This document shows, one piece after another, positions 34,901 through 46,079 of a DNA stretch of 64,000 nt. The translations under genes were made by a program, and so were the position numbers. The DNA is from Nyssa sinensis (lineage: Eukaryota > Streptophyta > Magnoliopsida > Cornales > Nyssaceae), in NCBI GenBank assembly GCA_008638375.1, contig CM018048.1, positions 53,230,347 to 53,294,346 of the forward strand, in the 5' to 3' direction. Under the pieces are notes generated by a model. It saw only the letters and a list, made by a program, of their open reading frames with translations. It made no database searches and was not told the origin of the DNA. Each line of letters begins with the position of its first letter. Within the stretch, counting starts at the first letter, position 1.

Positions 34901-37900
34901 TTAAGGATTGATCCAAGGATGGTTTAAGTTTTGAAATAAAGGGAAACTCCCTCTAGGATTATAATAAATAGCTTATTGGGCAAGATTGTCTATGAAAAAT
35001 CAGTAATATTATAAGTGATTGTATAAACATTATTAGGGAAAAAGGATTGAATGTCAGTATTAAGCATGTTTATTGTGAAGCTAATATGGCAGTTGATTGG
35101 TTAGTAAAAAAAAAAGACTCTCATGTCAACAAGAACTACACCAAATGAATTGCCCGAGGGTAACTTGCTAATAGACTCATGCCAAAACAACATTCCCAAG
35201 ACAACCTCTTTATAAAGACAATTCAGATTCTGAAGAAGAATAGGAATACGAGATTCATAGACCTGTGAGAAGAAACCAAAGGTGTTGAATTATTTGAGTG
35301 ATGAAGATTAATCTACAGAGACCAAAATTTTCAGAATTCTTGTATAAAGAATAAGCTACCATCTTTCGATGATCATATTTATATGAAGACAACAACTCTT
35401 ATTGTAGAAAAAAGAAGAAGAAGAAAATAATTCAGAACTAGTTGATCAAAGTGCAGATCTAGTAATACCATTAGATGATACAAGCTCTTTTTAGGAAGAG
35501 AATGAGCAAGAAATTCTCAAAGATAGAGTCAATATTATAGATGAGAATATATAAATTTGAATTTGTGAAGGATCGTTATGATACGCATAAGAAGATTGAA
35601 ATTGTAGTGAATTAAGAAGATGAAATTCCGTGTTTTATCATTGGAGCATTATTGTTATCAAAATAAGATCCCAAAATTTTAGACTTCAAGAAGATGTAAA
35701 AGGAAAAATTTATGAGTTTTTGATTGTTTCTGAAAGGATTCAACCATTATTGTCAGGTTATGGGTGAGTTCGAAGTCGTGTATATTCAGTTAACTCGAAG
35801 ACGAATTATTTTCAAGTAAGGGAATCTGATGTAGGCAGATATGGTACTAGCCAAAAAACATGTATTTTGTTTTAGAGTTATTGTAAAATTCTTTAATTTC
35901 TAATTTTGATTTTTTTCAAACTTTTTTAGTTTTCTAATTCTATTAGAACTAGTATAGGAAGTAAAAGAACTAGTAGTTTTCTATTCAGATTAGTAACATT
36001 CTAACTTAATAAATATGGTGTAATAAATTTTTATTATTAAGTTTTTATCAATACTATCATAATTTTGAATTTTAGAAAATTTATTCCTTTACTTGGGTTA
36101 ATGGTTCCTTGTTGGGTTGATTGATACCCATTTACGAATATTGACGTTGATCGTACCTATCCTATCACATTTTGTGCTATGGTCCAGTTCCATCCAATAA
36201 AAATGCCACATCAAGTTACACTATTTTAACAAAGACATTGCAAATTATTAGGTTAAATTTGTCAGAAAATTCTTGAATAAGATCACTATGACTATGTAGC
36301 CTTTTTGATAATGGCATGTGTTGTGACTTACTTTCTAAAGTGGGTCATAACATAATGGTAGAGTATTATTAAAAAAATTTACTGCCACGTGGTGGTCCAG
36401 CTTTATTAAAGAATTTCTCAAAATTTTCATTCCCAAACATGAAACCTGATTCTATATTAGACAGGCCTTAACCAAAAATTTTCACTCCTACTTGCTCAGA
36501 GTTAATCCAACATATCCCTCATCGACCTCCACCTCTCCTCCTCCTCGTCCTTCTCCTCATTATTATTAATATTAGGGTAAATTATACTTATCTCTTGAAG
36601 TTTCTGACAATTATAAATTTTTTTTTATATTTTTTAAAATAATAATGCACCCCTTATGTTCTTAATGTCAATAACAAACACCGTCCCGGCCGTTTAACAC
36701 CATTAATAACCCATACAGAAAATAATGACTTCAGCTTCAAAAAAATTTAAAATATCAAATTTATGCTTGAGTCAACCCATTTTCTCATTACCTCTTTTAT
36801 TTCTCTCTCCTCCAGCAAGATTTTCCCTCACTTTCCTTAAAAAATCCAAACTCCCTCCAAACCCACCCACCGACGGCATCAATGCCACTTGCCCTCCGTC
36901 CAGCACCGCCGACGTCACCACCCCTTCCCTCCGTCCGCCACCATCGACGACACCACCCCTTCCCATCACTAACCCCCATCTCTGCCTTTTGCTTTTTGGA
37001 TTCCCTCCCTCATCTAGTGATGATTGTCATAGATAGGTCTCATCCCTCTTACAGAGGAACAGTAAGACTGAGGGAGAGGAGGAGAAATTGTGTAGTCCGC
37101 CCCATTGACAGAGGAATACTAAGATTACCTGTGTTATCAAGATGATGTCTAAAATCATCGGCGTGGAGACGGAGTGATCTAGGGAATCAAATGGCAATTA
37201 ATCCCCAAGTTCATAAAGTAATTTCAATTAGAGGATAAATTCGCAGTCAATCTCTGCCATTAAACCGGAGGGAGCGCCGCAGGTATCCTGAGCTGTCTTG
37301 CCGTATCTAAAATGGCTTCGAGCATCCGGCTTCACCATTGCTACCTGCTCTCTCCTTCTTCGGCACTTCCCAGTCCACAACAGACCTGATCTTTTCTGGA
37401 TCCATCTGAATCACACCCTTGCTGATCCAATGGCCAAGAAATAGCATTCACCACTGCTACCTGCTCTCTCCTTCTTCGACACTTCCTAGTCCACAACAGA
37501 CCTGATCTTCTCTTGATCCATCTGAATCACACCCTTGCTAATCCAATGGCCAAGAAATAGCATTCACCACTGCTACCTGCTCTCTCCTTCTTCCGCACTT
37601 CCCAGTCCCTATCAGTCATCGAGATTTTCCACTACAAACTGGTCAAGGTAAGGGTTTGAAGAGAGGAGGCAACGAAACAAAAAGAGTCTATATGGAGAAG
37701 AACCCTAGTTCTCAAAAGATCAGAGTTACAGAGCTAGAAACAAAAACAAAAACAAAAAAGGCATTATTTTTATAAGCGCATGTGTACAAAAATATTTAGA
37801 CGATTTGATTAGTTAAAATCAATAAATAAATAATCAGTTTTTACATCGCAATATACAATTATTACGGAGAAAAATTAAGAAATCTGTAAAACGACAACGA

Positions 37901-39795
37901 GAAAGATCGTTAAAACAGGGATTTACAGAGAGTAAGGCTATCTACGAAACTCCATGAAATTTCAAGCGATTAAGCTTAAAGAGTCACCATTCTAGTACAT
38001 CAGATAAAAAAAAAAAATGTTTTTTTGAAAAAAAAAAAATTTGAACTTCAGAAAAAAAATCAGCGAGATTTACCTCAAACCGGGCTAAGCCACACAGCAA
38101 ATAATACATGTAGATGAGGAATTAAAAAGGAACTGTTACATTTCAATAATATATGTGCGTATATCTTAAAAAAAATTAAGATTTCATTATTTGAACTTTC
38201 ACACAACATTGTCATTCATGACTGGAGCGTTACAAATTCTCATGAATTCCACATCGTTGATCTCAAATTTCACTAAAAAAGGAAAAAAAAAAACAGAAGA
38301 GGAAATATCTGACTGAAACAGAAACCAATATCTAGCAATCAATAAGTAAAAACTGATACACACTAATGCCAACATACATATGTACACATGTATGATGGTG
38401 GTGAAAGTTGAAGAACATTACCTTTAAAGAATGAGGAACAGAGTATGTTTGCTTGTTCTAAGCTCGAGCAATGCGCATGTCCGTGATCTCAGGAGCAGCA
38501 CTTTATAATAAAGCTACCAATATTATTATATTGCATAAATTAACTAGGCCTTGAGATGCAAGAAAGTTCTGTTCACTGGTGTGGTGATAGAGTTGTGATG
38601 GCCGGATGATGGCAACGATGGTCGGTCGCTGATTGTGGTCGTGGGTAGAGAAACTGAGAGGCAGAAAGGAAATGCAGTGGGCTGCATAGAGAGAGAAAGA
38701 GTGCTTTTTTAGAGAGAGAAACAAAGAGGAGAGAATAATTTATTTTTTATTTAAAACGTATTATTAAAATAGAGGGATAAAGTGGTAAAAGAATAAATTC
38801 TGTTAACACCGTTTGTCTGACATAATTGATAAGGAGCAGTGTTATTTCAGAAACTATAGAAGGAAGTTTCTGTAATTGTCAGAAACTTCGGGGAGAGGTA
38901 AGTGTAATTATTTCTTAGTATTATTATTCTTTTGCAAATACATTGTGCAACAAAACTCCTTAACATAGCCTGGATTCACATGCATTTATTACTGTGAGTC
39001 ACATCATCTTGTGTTTGAAAGTGAAATGATGTGTTATATATATTAGTCTTATATTAATTATGATCTTTGATTATTTGAAACATTATAATTGATACACATG
39101 TTTCCGTTGTATGTTTTTAGGCGCCCTACAAGCTTAGATTCACATTCCAGACAGAGATCCAAGATGCAACAAGCCAGGCTGCAGAGCTAGTTAGATGCTT
39201 GGGCAATGATGTAAGTAGCATGAAGCAAAGCGTCAAAACCTCTTTGCTGAAAAGGGTTCACAGCTCAACTGATCGACTCCAACGCGCCATAGACATGCAT
39301 TCTTATCTCCTCACATCCTTCAATTATGAACCACCTGATATCTCATCCAAGCCACTTCCTAAGCTCATCTCCCATGCCCTCTCATCCACCTTTTCTGACC
39401 TCTCCAACCAATTGGATGATCAGCCTCCTGACAACACCACCACCCTAAATATTGATCAGAACTCTAATATTATTCCGCCTACACAATATTACACACTTTC
39501 TGGGACTCTCCCACCACCACCACCAGCAGCACAGGGTGAGTCTTACCATGAGACAATGAAGAGACAATCAAGAAGGCTACATTCATGGCCATCTAGAGAA
39601 GTGGATGCTTTTGAAGAAGAGGGATGCTTCAGTGCAGACATTATTCCCAGGATGCGGGCGCTGGAGAGCACTGCAGCACTGTCACTTGCCACTTTTACGT
39701 CGTTGCTTATAGAGTTTGTTGCCCGCCTCGACCACTTGGTTGAAGCAGTTGATGAGCTTGCTAGGATGGCCAAGTTCAAGCAAGAGGCCCTATAA
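30532..39795 (+). CDS. ALMT: Aluminium-activated malate transporter family channel (6 exons, 556 aa)
   Basis: Exons: 30532-30829, 31351-31491, 31615-31884, 32071-32210, 32330-32476, 39121-39795. All borders are GT-AG, phases agree, and the total is 1671 bp with stop. ALMTs are plant anion channels for malate and inorganic anions at the plasma membrane or tonoplast. The N-terminal half has about six membrane segments from VIFSLKVGLAVLLVSLLILF through GATFNRGFNRALGSLLAG, FVPYEYGFRVILFTYC and VLIFPIWAGEQLHKELV. The cytosolic half carries the family block KWEPPHGRF and ends with ALESTAALSLATFTSLLIEF then VARLDHLVEAVDEL. Overall similarity looks nearest the tonoplast ALMT4/5/6/9 clade, an inference from remembered sequences. 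No frame breaks. Intron 5 (6644 bp) is inflated by two mobile elements. Confidence 0.93.
30943..31232. repeat. Two long (TA)n microsatellites in ALMT intron 1
   Basis: TA runs at 30943-30981 and 31195-31232. Further TA and CA/TA runs occur in introns 2 and 3 at 31542-31567 and 31935-31978, the last partly (AC)n. Confidence 0.9.
32477..34234 (+). other. ALMT intron 5, left part
   Basis: AT-rich non-coding sequence. A MITE-like fragment starting GGCGGATGTAG (33840-34020) resembles the element at 21070-21320. No gene is seen. Confidence 0.5.
34235..36186 (+). mobile_element. LTR retroelement A, Ty3/gypsy-derived, in ALMT intron 5
   Basis: Two related LTRs flank the element: 34235-34556 (begins TGACATAG, ends GATGCGTCA) and 35827-36186 (begins TGATGTAGGC). 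Directly after the first LTR comes ATTGGTATTAGAGCAAG, a primer-binding site complementary to initiator-Met tRNA. A purine tract, AAGTAAGGGAATC, precedes the second LTR. The interior shows a decayed gag piece (LPSFDDHI-like, near 35350-35390) and an RNase H-like block but no polymerase, so it is non-autonomous. It shares LTR ends, priming site and gag words with element B at 62220. LTRs differ clearly from each other, so the insertion is old. Confidence 0.8.
34710..35112 (+). pseudogene. RNase H-like (RVT_3) fragment inside LTR element A
   Basis: Reading through stops, the translation shows INSNFDGSS, GGVGIVVRNE, LEAMTLREGL and IKHVYCEANMAVDWL. These match the RNase H fold found in plant L1 LINEs and in many plant DUF-type proteins. 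The second catalytic Asp region is degraded. It ends in an A-run (35105-35115), which could mean a LINE-derived or processed insertion. Element B lacks this block at the equivalent place. Confidence 0.6.
36571..38920. mobile_element. MULE-like inverted-repeat element with captured sequence, in ALMT intron 5
   Basis: The left end (36571-36710) and the reverse complement of the right end (38810-38920) share AAGTTTCTGACAATTA, with ATTATACTTATCTC matching ATTACACTTACCTC, and a downstream AACA(C)CGTT word. The outer word is of the GGGTAAATTACACTTACCTC type common in plant MULE-like elements. Candidate 9-bp target duplications are TATTATTAA (36561-36569) and TATTATTAT (38919-38927). There is no transposase. 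The interior contains a GC-rich proline/serine-like stretch (36830-37000) and tandem gypsy RT fragments. This fits a Pack-MULE-like carrier. Confidence 0.65.
37331..37608 (-). repeat. Tandem 116-bp repeat of a Ty3/gypsy RT fragment (2.4 copies)
   Basis: Units begin at 37331, 37447 and 37563, an exact 116-bp period. On the minus strand they encode FLGHWISKGVIQMD and VVDWEVPKK, the well-known segment after the YVDD box of Ty3/gypsy reverse transcriptases (usual form FLGHVVS..GI..DP.KI). The period is not a multiple of three, so this is not a repeat protein. It lies inside the MULE-like element. Confidence 0.75.
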
Positions 39796-41731
39796 AAGGA
39801 GCTAGGGAACTGCGTGGATATTCTGAACTAATTTGCTATATATGTCGGTAATGTATAAGAAATGCCATGAGTGAGCAAAAGAAAAATAAAAGAAAAAGAA
39901 AAAAAAGTGAAGTGGGGGTGCTAAAAATTGTGTTGTGATGAATCAGCAAATAAAGAAGTACTAATACTAATTCTTGAAAAAGAAAGTATAAATTGCTATG
40001 AGAATGACATTTCCATGAAGTGTTTGAATAAAATATGAAATTAGCTAGCTAGGTAAAAGAAAATGTACGTCCACACGTGCTTTGTTAGTAGAGGCTGGTG
40101 AGCTAGCCGTGTGTTAAATTTTAGTTGTGTCATAAAATATTACTCTCATTGAATTAAGAAATTAAAATTTTAATTAGTAGAGATAAATAACTCACATTTG
40201 CAGCTTAATTTTTTTTTGAAAGTTACTTGCCACTTTCCATACCGTTGTTGACCTAAATTGAAATTAAAGGAAAAAACAGAAAAGAAATTGAGTTGAAATG
40301 AACACAACTTTAAAAGTTTGAATAACCTAGCATAAGAACGTGTGTTTTTGTGCTGTATTTTATATGATGGGCATAAAAAATTATATATATATATATATAT
40401 ATATATGAGCGGATGGATCAAAGCCTTCTCCCAGAATGCATATACCCCATTTCAACAACCTGGCCTTCCCCTTTATCATGTATACATCCATCAAACAAGT
40501 GCACACTCGATATCACAAGGTTCCATGGAGGATTATATCTTGCTGGTTATGGCTTTCTTGCTTTCAATAAGGATGGATCCAACAAACTTGTATATATAGC
40601 CAAGTCGTACATGGTTGGTTGATACAGAACAGCTAGCAAATCACCGGAATCAAAATGCTAATTAGCCGTCCAATGATATCGTCAATCACTCCGCCCAGTT
40701 ACAAATGCATTTGTATTACCAAAAAATTGAAAAAAAAAAAAAAAAAGCTCTTCAAAGGCCATATATTACATAAAAAAAAAAAGCTGAGATATCTCGACAA
40801 AATAATGGAGCCCTGAAAAGCAATACAAGATCACTTGGGAAACTTGATCTCATTCATTTACTACCACCAAAATTTAGTTCTAACATTTAATAGTTACATA
40901 AAGCAAAAATAAAATCACGGGAGAGGCGGAAGAGATACCAACTAAACTAAAGCTTGTTGGTACATTCCATTCATCATTTTCAACTAAACTATTCATCAGA
41001 GGATCCACAACGGGTGTTCCTGGCTGGGGTCATATGGGCATTCATATCATAACCCTAACCATGAGCATGAAATTTTTGCTATCCTCCTATATTACTCCAA
41101 GGATCTTGTGAGGACTGTGTAGACATAACCAAGAGCTAGCTTAATCATATTACCAACGGCCTCTAGGATACGCTCAAGCCTAAATAGCAAGCCTCTAGCA
41201 TTGAAAATGACTAATCATGTTAGCTATCAACCATTAAGCCAAAACTATATGTCATGTGTACAAGTATTAGGAGCCTTTGCAGCCTTGCTGGATTGGGTCA
41301 AGGTTTACAGCCACTGAAAGAAATAGGTTGTCAATAATACAGTTCCAATCAAACTCAAAAGAACTTAACAACCAAGAAGCATTGCAACAGTATTTCATCC
41401 TAGCCAAAGCCTTATTAAGTACCAGGTTGACTGACCGACTAACACTACACATGGTATCATGTATTCACAAGAGCCCCCCTGGCACAAACATAGATATTCA
41501 CACCAATGACCCAGACTCAAGACCTATAAACTACAACCCTAACTGATTTCCCCACATTGTTACACAAGGGTGGTCAAATAAACCACTTGATAAGTTCTCA
41601 CCATTGAGATCAATGAAGGAGAACAGTTTCTCCTCAACACCAAACCACTAAACAAACTATCAAAAGCAAAAGAAACATAAGCAGAAAACTCTCTGCAACT
41701 ACCAAGACCAAACTGAAAACAAGAAAATCCC
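39796..41731. other. Region between the convergent ALMT and HGGGKRC genes
   Basis: Should hold both 3' UTRs. A (TA)n tract lies at 40383-40406. A short open stretch follows it (40406-40600) but has no recognisable similarity. No other feature. Confidence 0.45.
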
Positions 41732-43819
41732 TTACATCCAGTTGTGAGGCATGCTGTGCAATTTCCCTGGCTTGGATGGACCAGTGATCATGCTTTTGCC
41801 ACTGCTTAAGCCAAGCCCAGAAGTCCCAGCCAGCATGGACATCAGACTTCCACCATGTACCCTTCCTTCGGGGACTAAAACTGGAACTGATGATGGCCCT
41901 CCTACCCCAACTGGCAGATGAGCTTGCTGGAGTCCAAAGTGTTCCCACTCAAAACCAGGGTAGCCAGCCGAAGTCACAAAACTGCTATCCATCTTCATGA
42001 TATCAACATTCATTAGCGTCAGCAGTGACAACCTCTTTGAACTTTTCAGGCATGCTAGATTTTGGATCCTGGACCATAGTTCCCAAAGTGTCACCCCCAT
42101 GAACCCGGTTGTCCTGCACCAGGGCACCGTGAGATGTACAGAGTCCAGTCTTCCCCCTAGCAAACGAGTTACAAGGACCATCACCTCTGCCAAATTCTGA
42201 CCCAGGGTGGCCCCAATAGCATCTCTTCCCTCCTCCATGTGCCTTGCAAAAATCAGTGCTGCCTTGTGCACTCTTGCTGCACCCTTCAAATTTGCATCTC
42301 TTGCCCCCACCATGACGGACACAAAAGTCAGTCCGCCCCCTCGCAGCTCTTTGTGCACTCGGGCACAGCACACCTCTTACCACCCCCATGCGCTACACAG
42401 AAATGGGTCCCTCCATGCACACTCTTTGGGCAAACCCCACCACCTTGGAATGAACACCTTTTCCCTCCACCATGGCCCTTGCAAAAAGGCGTGCTTCCTT
42501 CTGCACCCTTGGAGCACCCTTCAAATGTGCACCGTTTTCCACCACCATGCGCCTTGCAAAACATTGTGCTTCCTTGAGCACCTTTTGTACATGCTGGATA
42601 CTGGCATCGGCGGCCACCTCCATGTGAAATGCAGAGACCGGAAAGGCCTTCGGCACTTTTTGTGCAATTTTCTTTCTGGCATCTCTTCCCTCCGCCATGA
42701 CGAATGCACAATCCAGACTTCCCTCTGGCAGCGCGACTGCATCCCTCGCGACTGCATCGCCGGCCACCACCATGTGCAATACAGAAATCTGTGCGTCCTT
42801 CAGCACTCTTAGTACATCCCAGGAATTCACATCGTCGACCACCCCCATGTGCCTTGCAATACACAGTTCGGCCCTCAGCTCCTTTATGGCAGCCGGGTTT
42901 CTGACACCGCCGACCACCACCATGGGCAATGCAAAGGCCAGAAGCACCTCTTGCTCCCTTTCCACATCCCTGAAACTGACATGTCTTAGTACTACAGCTG
43001 CGCTGCTGCTGCTGCTGCTGCTGTTGCCGTTGCTGTTGCTTCTGTGTGATCCCGGAAGTACAGGTGACTGAGCTTTTTGGTGTTGTTACTACGCTTGAAG
43101 AGAGGTCTGGAACAAGTTGGAGCTGGATTGATTTCTCTTAGAGCCTGGTTGAGGAAGCAACTAGTCACTGTGTTCGGTGAGCTATGCAACAGGTGGAAAG
43201 AATTTCCTGTTTTCCAACAAGATGATGTTGGTCCCTTGTCTATATGAAAGGCTCCTGCCAATGACCAGGTGGCATCTCTGCAGCATTTTGAGGTTGAGTG
43301 GAGCTTAGATGGACGCTAGTAATATCAGATTCAGTAGGCCCAGTTGAGAGACTCAACTCCAGGTCAACCTTCGGCCCAACATCCAATGCTTTCAACTTAG
43401 AGCAAGCAGATTTTTTTGGGCTGGTTGTCTTCTCATTACCAAGATGGAGAGCAAAGTCCAATTCAAGATCCATCGAGGACTCCTCGTCAGCTTCTTTGGC
43501 TGAAGACATCGTAGTGCTTGCAGTTGCTGAACTCCCCTTACTGTCTGAGGAACTAGATGAATGGCCTAGCCCAAGACACAATGAAGACCCAACTTGTTGG
43601 CCCTTAGATCCATCAACCAAACTCCACTTCCGTTTAATTCCCTTTGAGGAAGACAAGAGACGGGTTGAAGAACCAGGGGAATCAAGTTGTAAGATGATGT
43701 CTGTAGAATAATCAGCTCCTAGCTCCAGCTCCTCCAACTTGGATGGAATATCCCAGATTCTTGAATGCATTTGAGGAAGGGTTAGCAGCAAAACCCAAAT
43801 TTTGGAACCTGGCATCCAT
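41732..43819 (-). pseudogene. HGGGKRC Cys-rich repeat protein (WRKY19-like annotation class), with five frameshifts
   Basis: The reading starts MDARFQNLGFAANPSSNAFK (ATG 43819-43817) and ends MPHNWM with TAA at 41734-41732. An acidic, Ser-rich N-terminal part (SSMDLELDFALHLG) and a Gln run precede ten tandem repeats of about 25 residues, C-x4-C-x(9-12)-C-x3-HGGG(K/R)R. An eleventh, degenerate repeat follows. Such proteins are often labelled 'WRKY19-like' although no WRKY domain is present; the repeats look metal-binding, but their role is unknown to me. The frame is broken near 43720, 43255, 43115, 42346 and 42010, yet no in-frame nonsense lies within the segments and conservation is high. 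It is either a young pseudogene or a stretch with sequencing errors. The intact 5'-UTR intron argues against a retrocopy. Confidence 0.8.
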
Positions 43820-44539
43820 GAACCGATAGCAAAAAGATGCAACACTCTTATTCCACGTAATTTCAATTGAAAAAGAACAGTCTGCCTGACTTCCGGGCTA
43901 AACAAAATTACTGACAAAACTACGGTTAGATGTCTCTAAAAGAGTACATCCCACCGCCACTCACAAATCCTGAAGTATCACGCCGATCCATTTGCTATAA
44001 AAGTTTAATCTGAACTTCCGTTAATCAGTAGCAATAAATGAAAAAAAATCCATACGAACTTGAATCGTTCACAATAACATCATGGCAGCCAATCATCCTG
44101 TTCCACAACAAATTACATGATGAGAAACAAAGAGTGTTACTGTCTAAAGGTAACCATAATCAGAATTGAGAATGTTGTTTTTGTTGCACCATGAAACAGA
44201 AAATTTTCTAACAGGCAGCAATTGCACAAATAAATTTAAGGAGCACAGGCATATAGAATTATCAGAGGACTAATGAAAGATAAGAGACCAGTCAATCAGA
44301 GTGGCAATCTACACAACCTTTTAAGCCAATGTAATGGTGAAAATTGAACACTTTTCATCCCAGTGAGCTGATTTCTAAACACTTGGTAGTAAGTTTCATG
44401 ATCTAATTTATCAAAAAAGTTCCATTAACGACACAGACGGATCCCTACTAACCCAGCAATATAAACTATGCAAGAACATGTAGTTCAACCTCTACAATGG
44501 CAGCTCATTCCGCTTAAAAATTCTCCTATTACCACCACA

Positions 44540-44990
44540 AACATCACAAAATAGAGAGACGAGTGTGTTTTTTCCTCTGCCAGCAGAATAGTACATCAAT
44601 CACTTGACGTGACATTGTCCACTGAACCCCAAATAAATACCACGCCACCACCCATATTTCTCTAGCAAGTAACCAATGAAATAACAAATGATCCGCATTT
44701 GCCTTACATAAAAACACCAATTCACCATAACAAACCATTGTGCAATGGGATTATCAATTGTAAGAATTCATCCCAAAGCCACAACCCACCAAAAAAAGCA
44801 CCACCTTTAACAGGATCTTAGTTCTCCACGATGCCTTTGAAGGAAACACTCCTCCCACCGGCCTCAAAGTGAAATAAAACGATCTGACCGTGAATTGTTC
44901 AACTGTCAATTCCTTCCATACCAACACACCCTCACCCCCCCCCCCCAAAAAAAAATTCTCCACCTTCTAAGTTCAAAAATCTTCCAAACT
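44540..44990 (-). mobile_element. L1 LINE fragment (zf-RVT region)
   Basis: On the minus strand it encodes EFGRFLNLE, FTVRSFYFTLRP, FPSKASWRTKILLKVVLFLV and then HLLFHWLLAREIWVVAWYLF with FGVQW. These are successive blocks of the C-terminal region of plant L1 ORF2 (compare SVKSFY, FPWK.IW, HLLLHC..A..W). Frame breaks occur between blocks. Both ends are truncated, and no tail or duplication was found. Confidence 0.75.
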
Positions 44991-45685
44991 CCTCGAGTAC
45001 CGAGTCTCACCAAAAAAATATTTAAAAAGGAAAAAAAAATAAAAATTTAACAGATTTCCTTATAAGTAAAACAAGAAATATCTCCACCGTCTGAATGGTA
45101 TCTTTGAGGTGCAAACAGACCGTGCATCATGCTTTTCGGAATTTTCTTATTTACAATCTTTAGTCCATATTATCAAAGAGGTCTCAGAGAAAATTTATTT
45201 TTTCTTTGAAAAAAATGCGATAATGAAAATCTAAGTCGCTAACTGCAAGGAAGAGAAAACAGATATTTGCATTTGGAGTTGCACAACCAATACAATTCGT
45301 AGTTACGAGAGGAATGCTACTGGACAGTTGCTCTGTTCATTGCTTTCCAACCTTCGCCATACCTATCAGACACATGGCCCTTAAACCCTTAAAGGCCTAT
45401 CTGACACATGGCACTTGCCTTAAACTTTTCAACAGGCAACTAGTATGAGAAGTAGGAGACTATACTTCCTTTCACAATAAATTTGTATAACTTTTATTTC
45501 TTAAAGGGGGGCAGACCAGCCAATAAGACATCAGCCATCTTTGCAATGACCCTCCTCTCTCTCCACCAATCCCTTCCTCTCACCCTCCCCCAAAACCCAA
45601 AATCACCCACACACCCCTTGCCCCTAGAGGTATGGAAGTCCCCATCTCCATGCGGCTTTGCCACGGCTTTGCACACAAAGCCCTT

Positions 45686-46079
45686 ATTTCATAGGGAAAA
45701 TTTCACTTAGACCCTTTGAGGTTTGGCCTAATGACATTCGGACACCCATTGTTTGAATAATATATACTTCGACTCCCAAGTTTTCATTCCAGTTACACCC
45801 CTCTTGACTCTTTGACTATAATGAAATGTTCGTTTTGCCCCTATTTTAGTTAAAAAGAACACCCTCCCCCCCCCCCCCCGGGGCGGTGTGGCCTAATGAT
45901 ATTCGGCTACCCCTCAGAAATCAAAGTACTTATCTACCCTTGCACTTAACGAAATGAAAAACTCTAGGGTCTAAGTATGTATTTTTCAAATAAGGAGTGG
46001 CGGAATGTCATTGGGCCAAACGGGGGGTGGGGGTGGGGGTGGGGGTGAGTGGTCTAAGTAAAAATTTTCCCATTTCATA
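45686..46079. mobile_element. 378-bp inverted-repeat element with 8-bp duplication (element 45694-46071)
   Basis: ATTTCATA occurs at 45686-45693 and 46072-46079. The left end GGGAAAATTTCACTTAGACC and the inverse complement of the right end (GGGAAAATTTTTACTTAGACC) match. Both are followed by GGCC(T/C)AATGACATTC. It has no coding capacity and includes a 14-C tract (45866-45880) and a GGGGGT repeat (46022-46046). Terminal type and an 8-bp duplication suggest a MULE- or hAT-like non-autonomous element. Confidence 0.8.

Noticed and set aside
34229..36191. 5-bp target duplication for LTR element A
   Set aside because: The flanks (GCAAAG before, GTTCC after) do not match, so either the ends have decayed or my boundaries are a few bases off.
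36725..37036. Open plus-strand stretch with a Pro/Ser-rich reading
   Set aside because: Low-complexity, no start context or splice partners, and it lies inside the MULE-like element; treated as cargo sequence, not a gene.
40342..40599. 85-codon open reading after the (TA)n tract
   Set aside because: The reading includes the translated microsatellite and no known motif; probably 3' flank of ALMT.
42393..42965. 190-codon open reading overlapping the HGGGKRC repeats in another frame
   Set aside because: A shadow of the repeat gene: the repeated codons keep an alternative frame open. The Cys/His repeat frame is clearly the coding one.
42346..42980. Regular repeat spacing suggestive of a CRISPR-like array
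   Set aside because: The periodicity is a protein-coding tandem repeat of about 75 bp in a plant gene, with no palindromic repeats or unique spacers.
45483..45710. Open reading starting near a Pro/Ser-rich stretch that could be a transit peptide
   Set aside because: It runs directly into the 378-bp mobile element and has no supported splice continuation.
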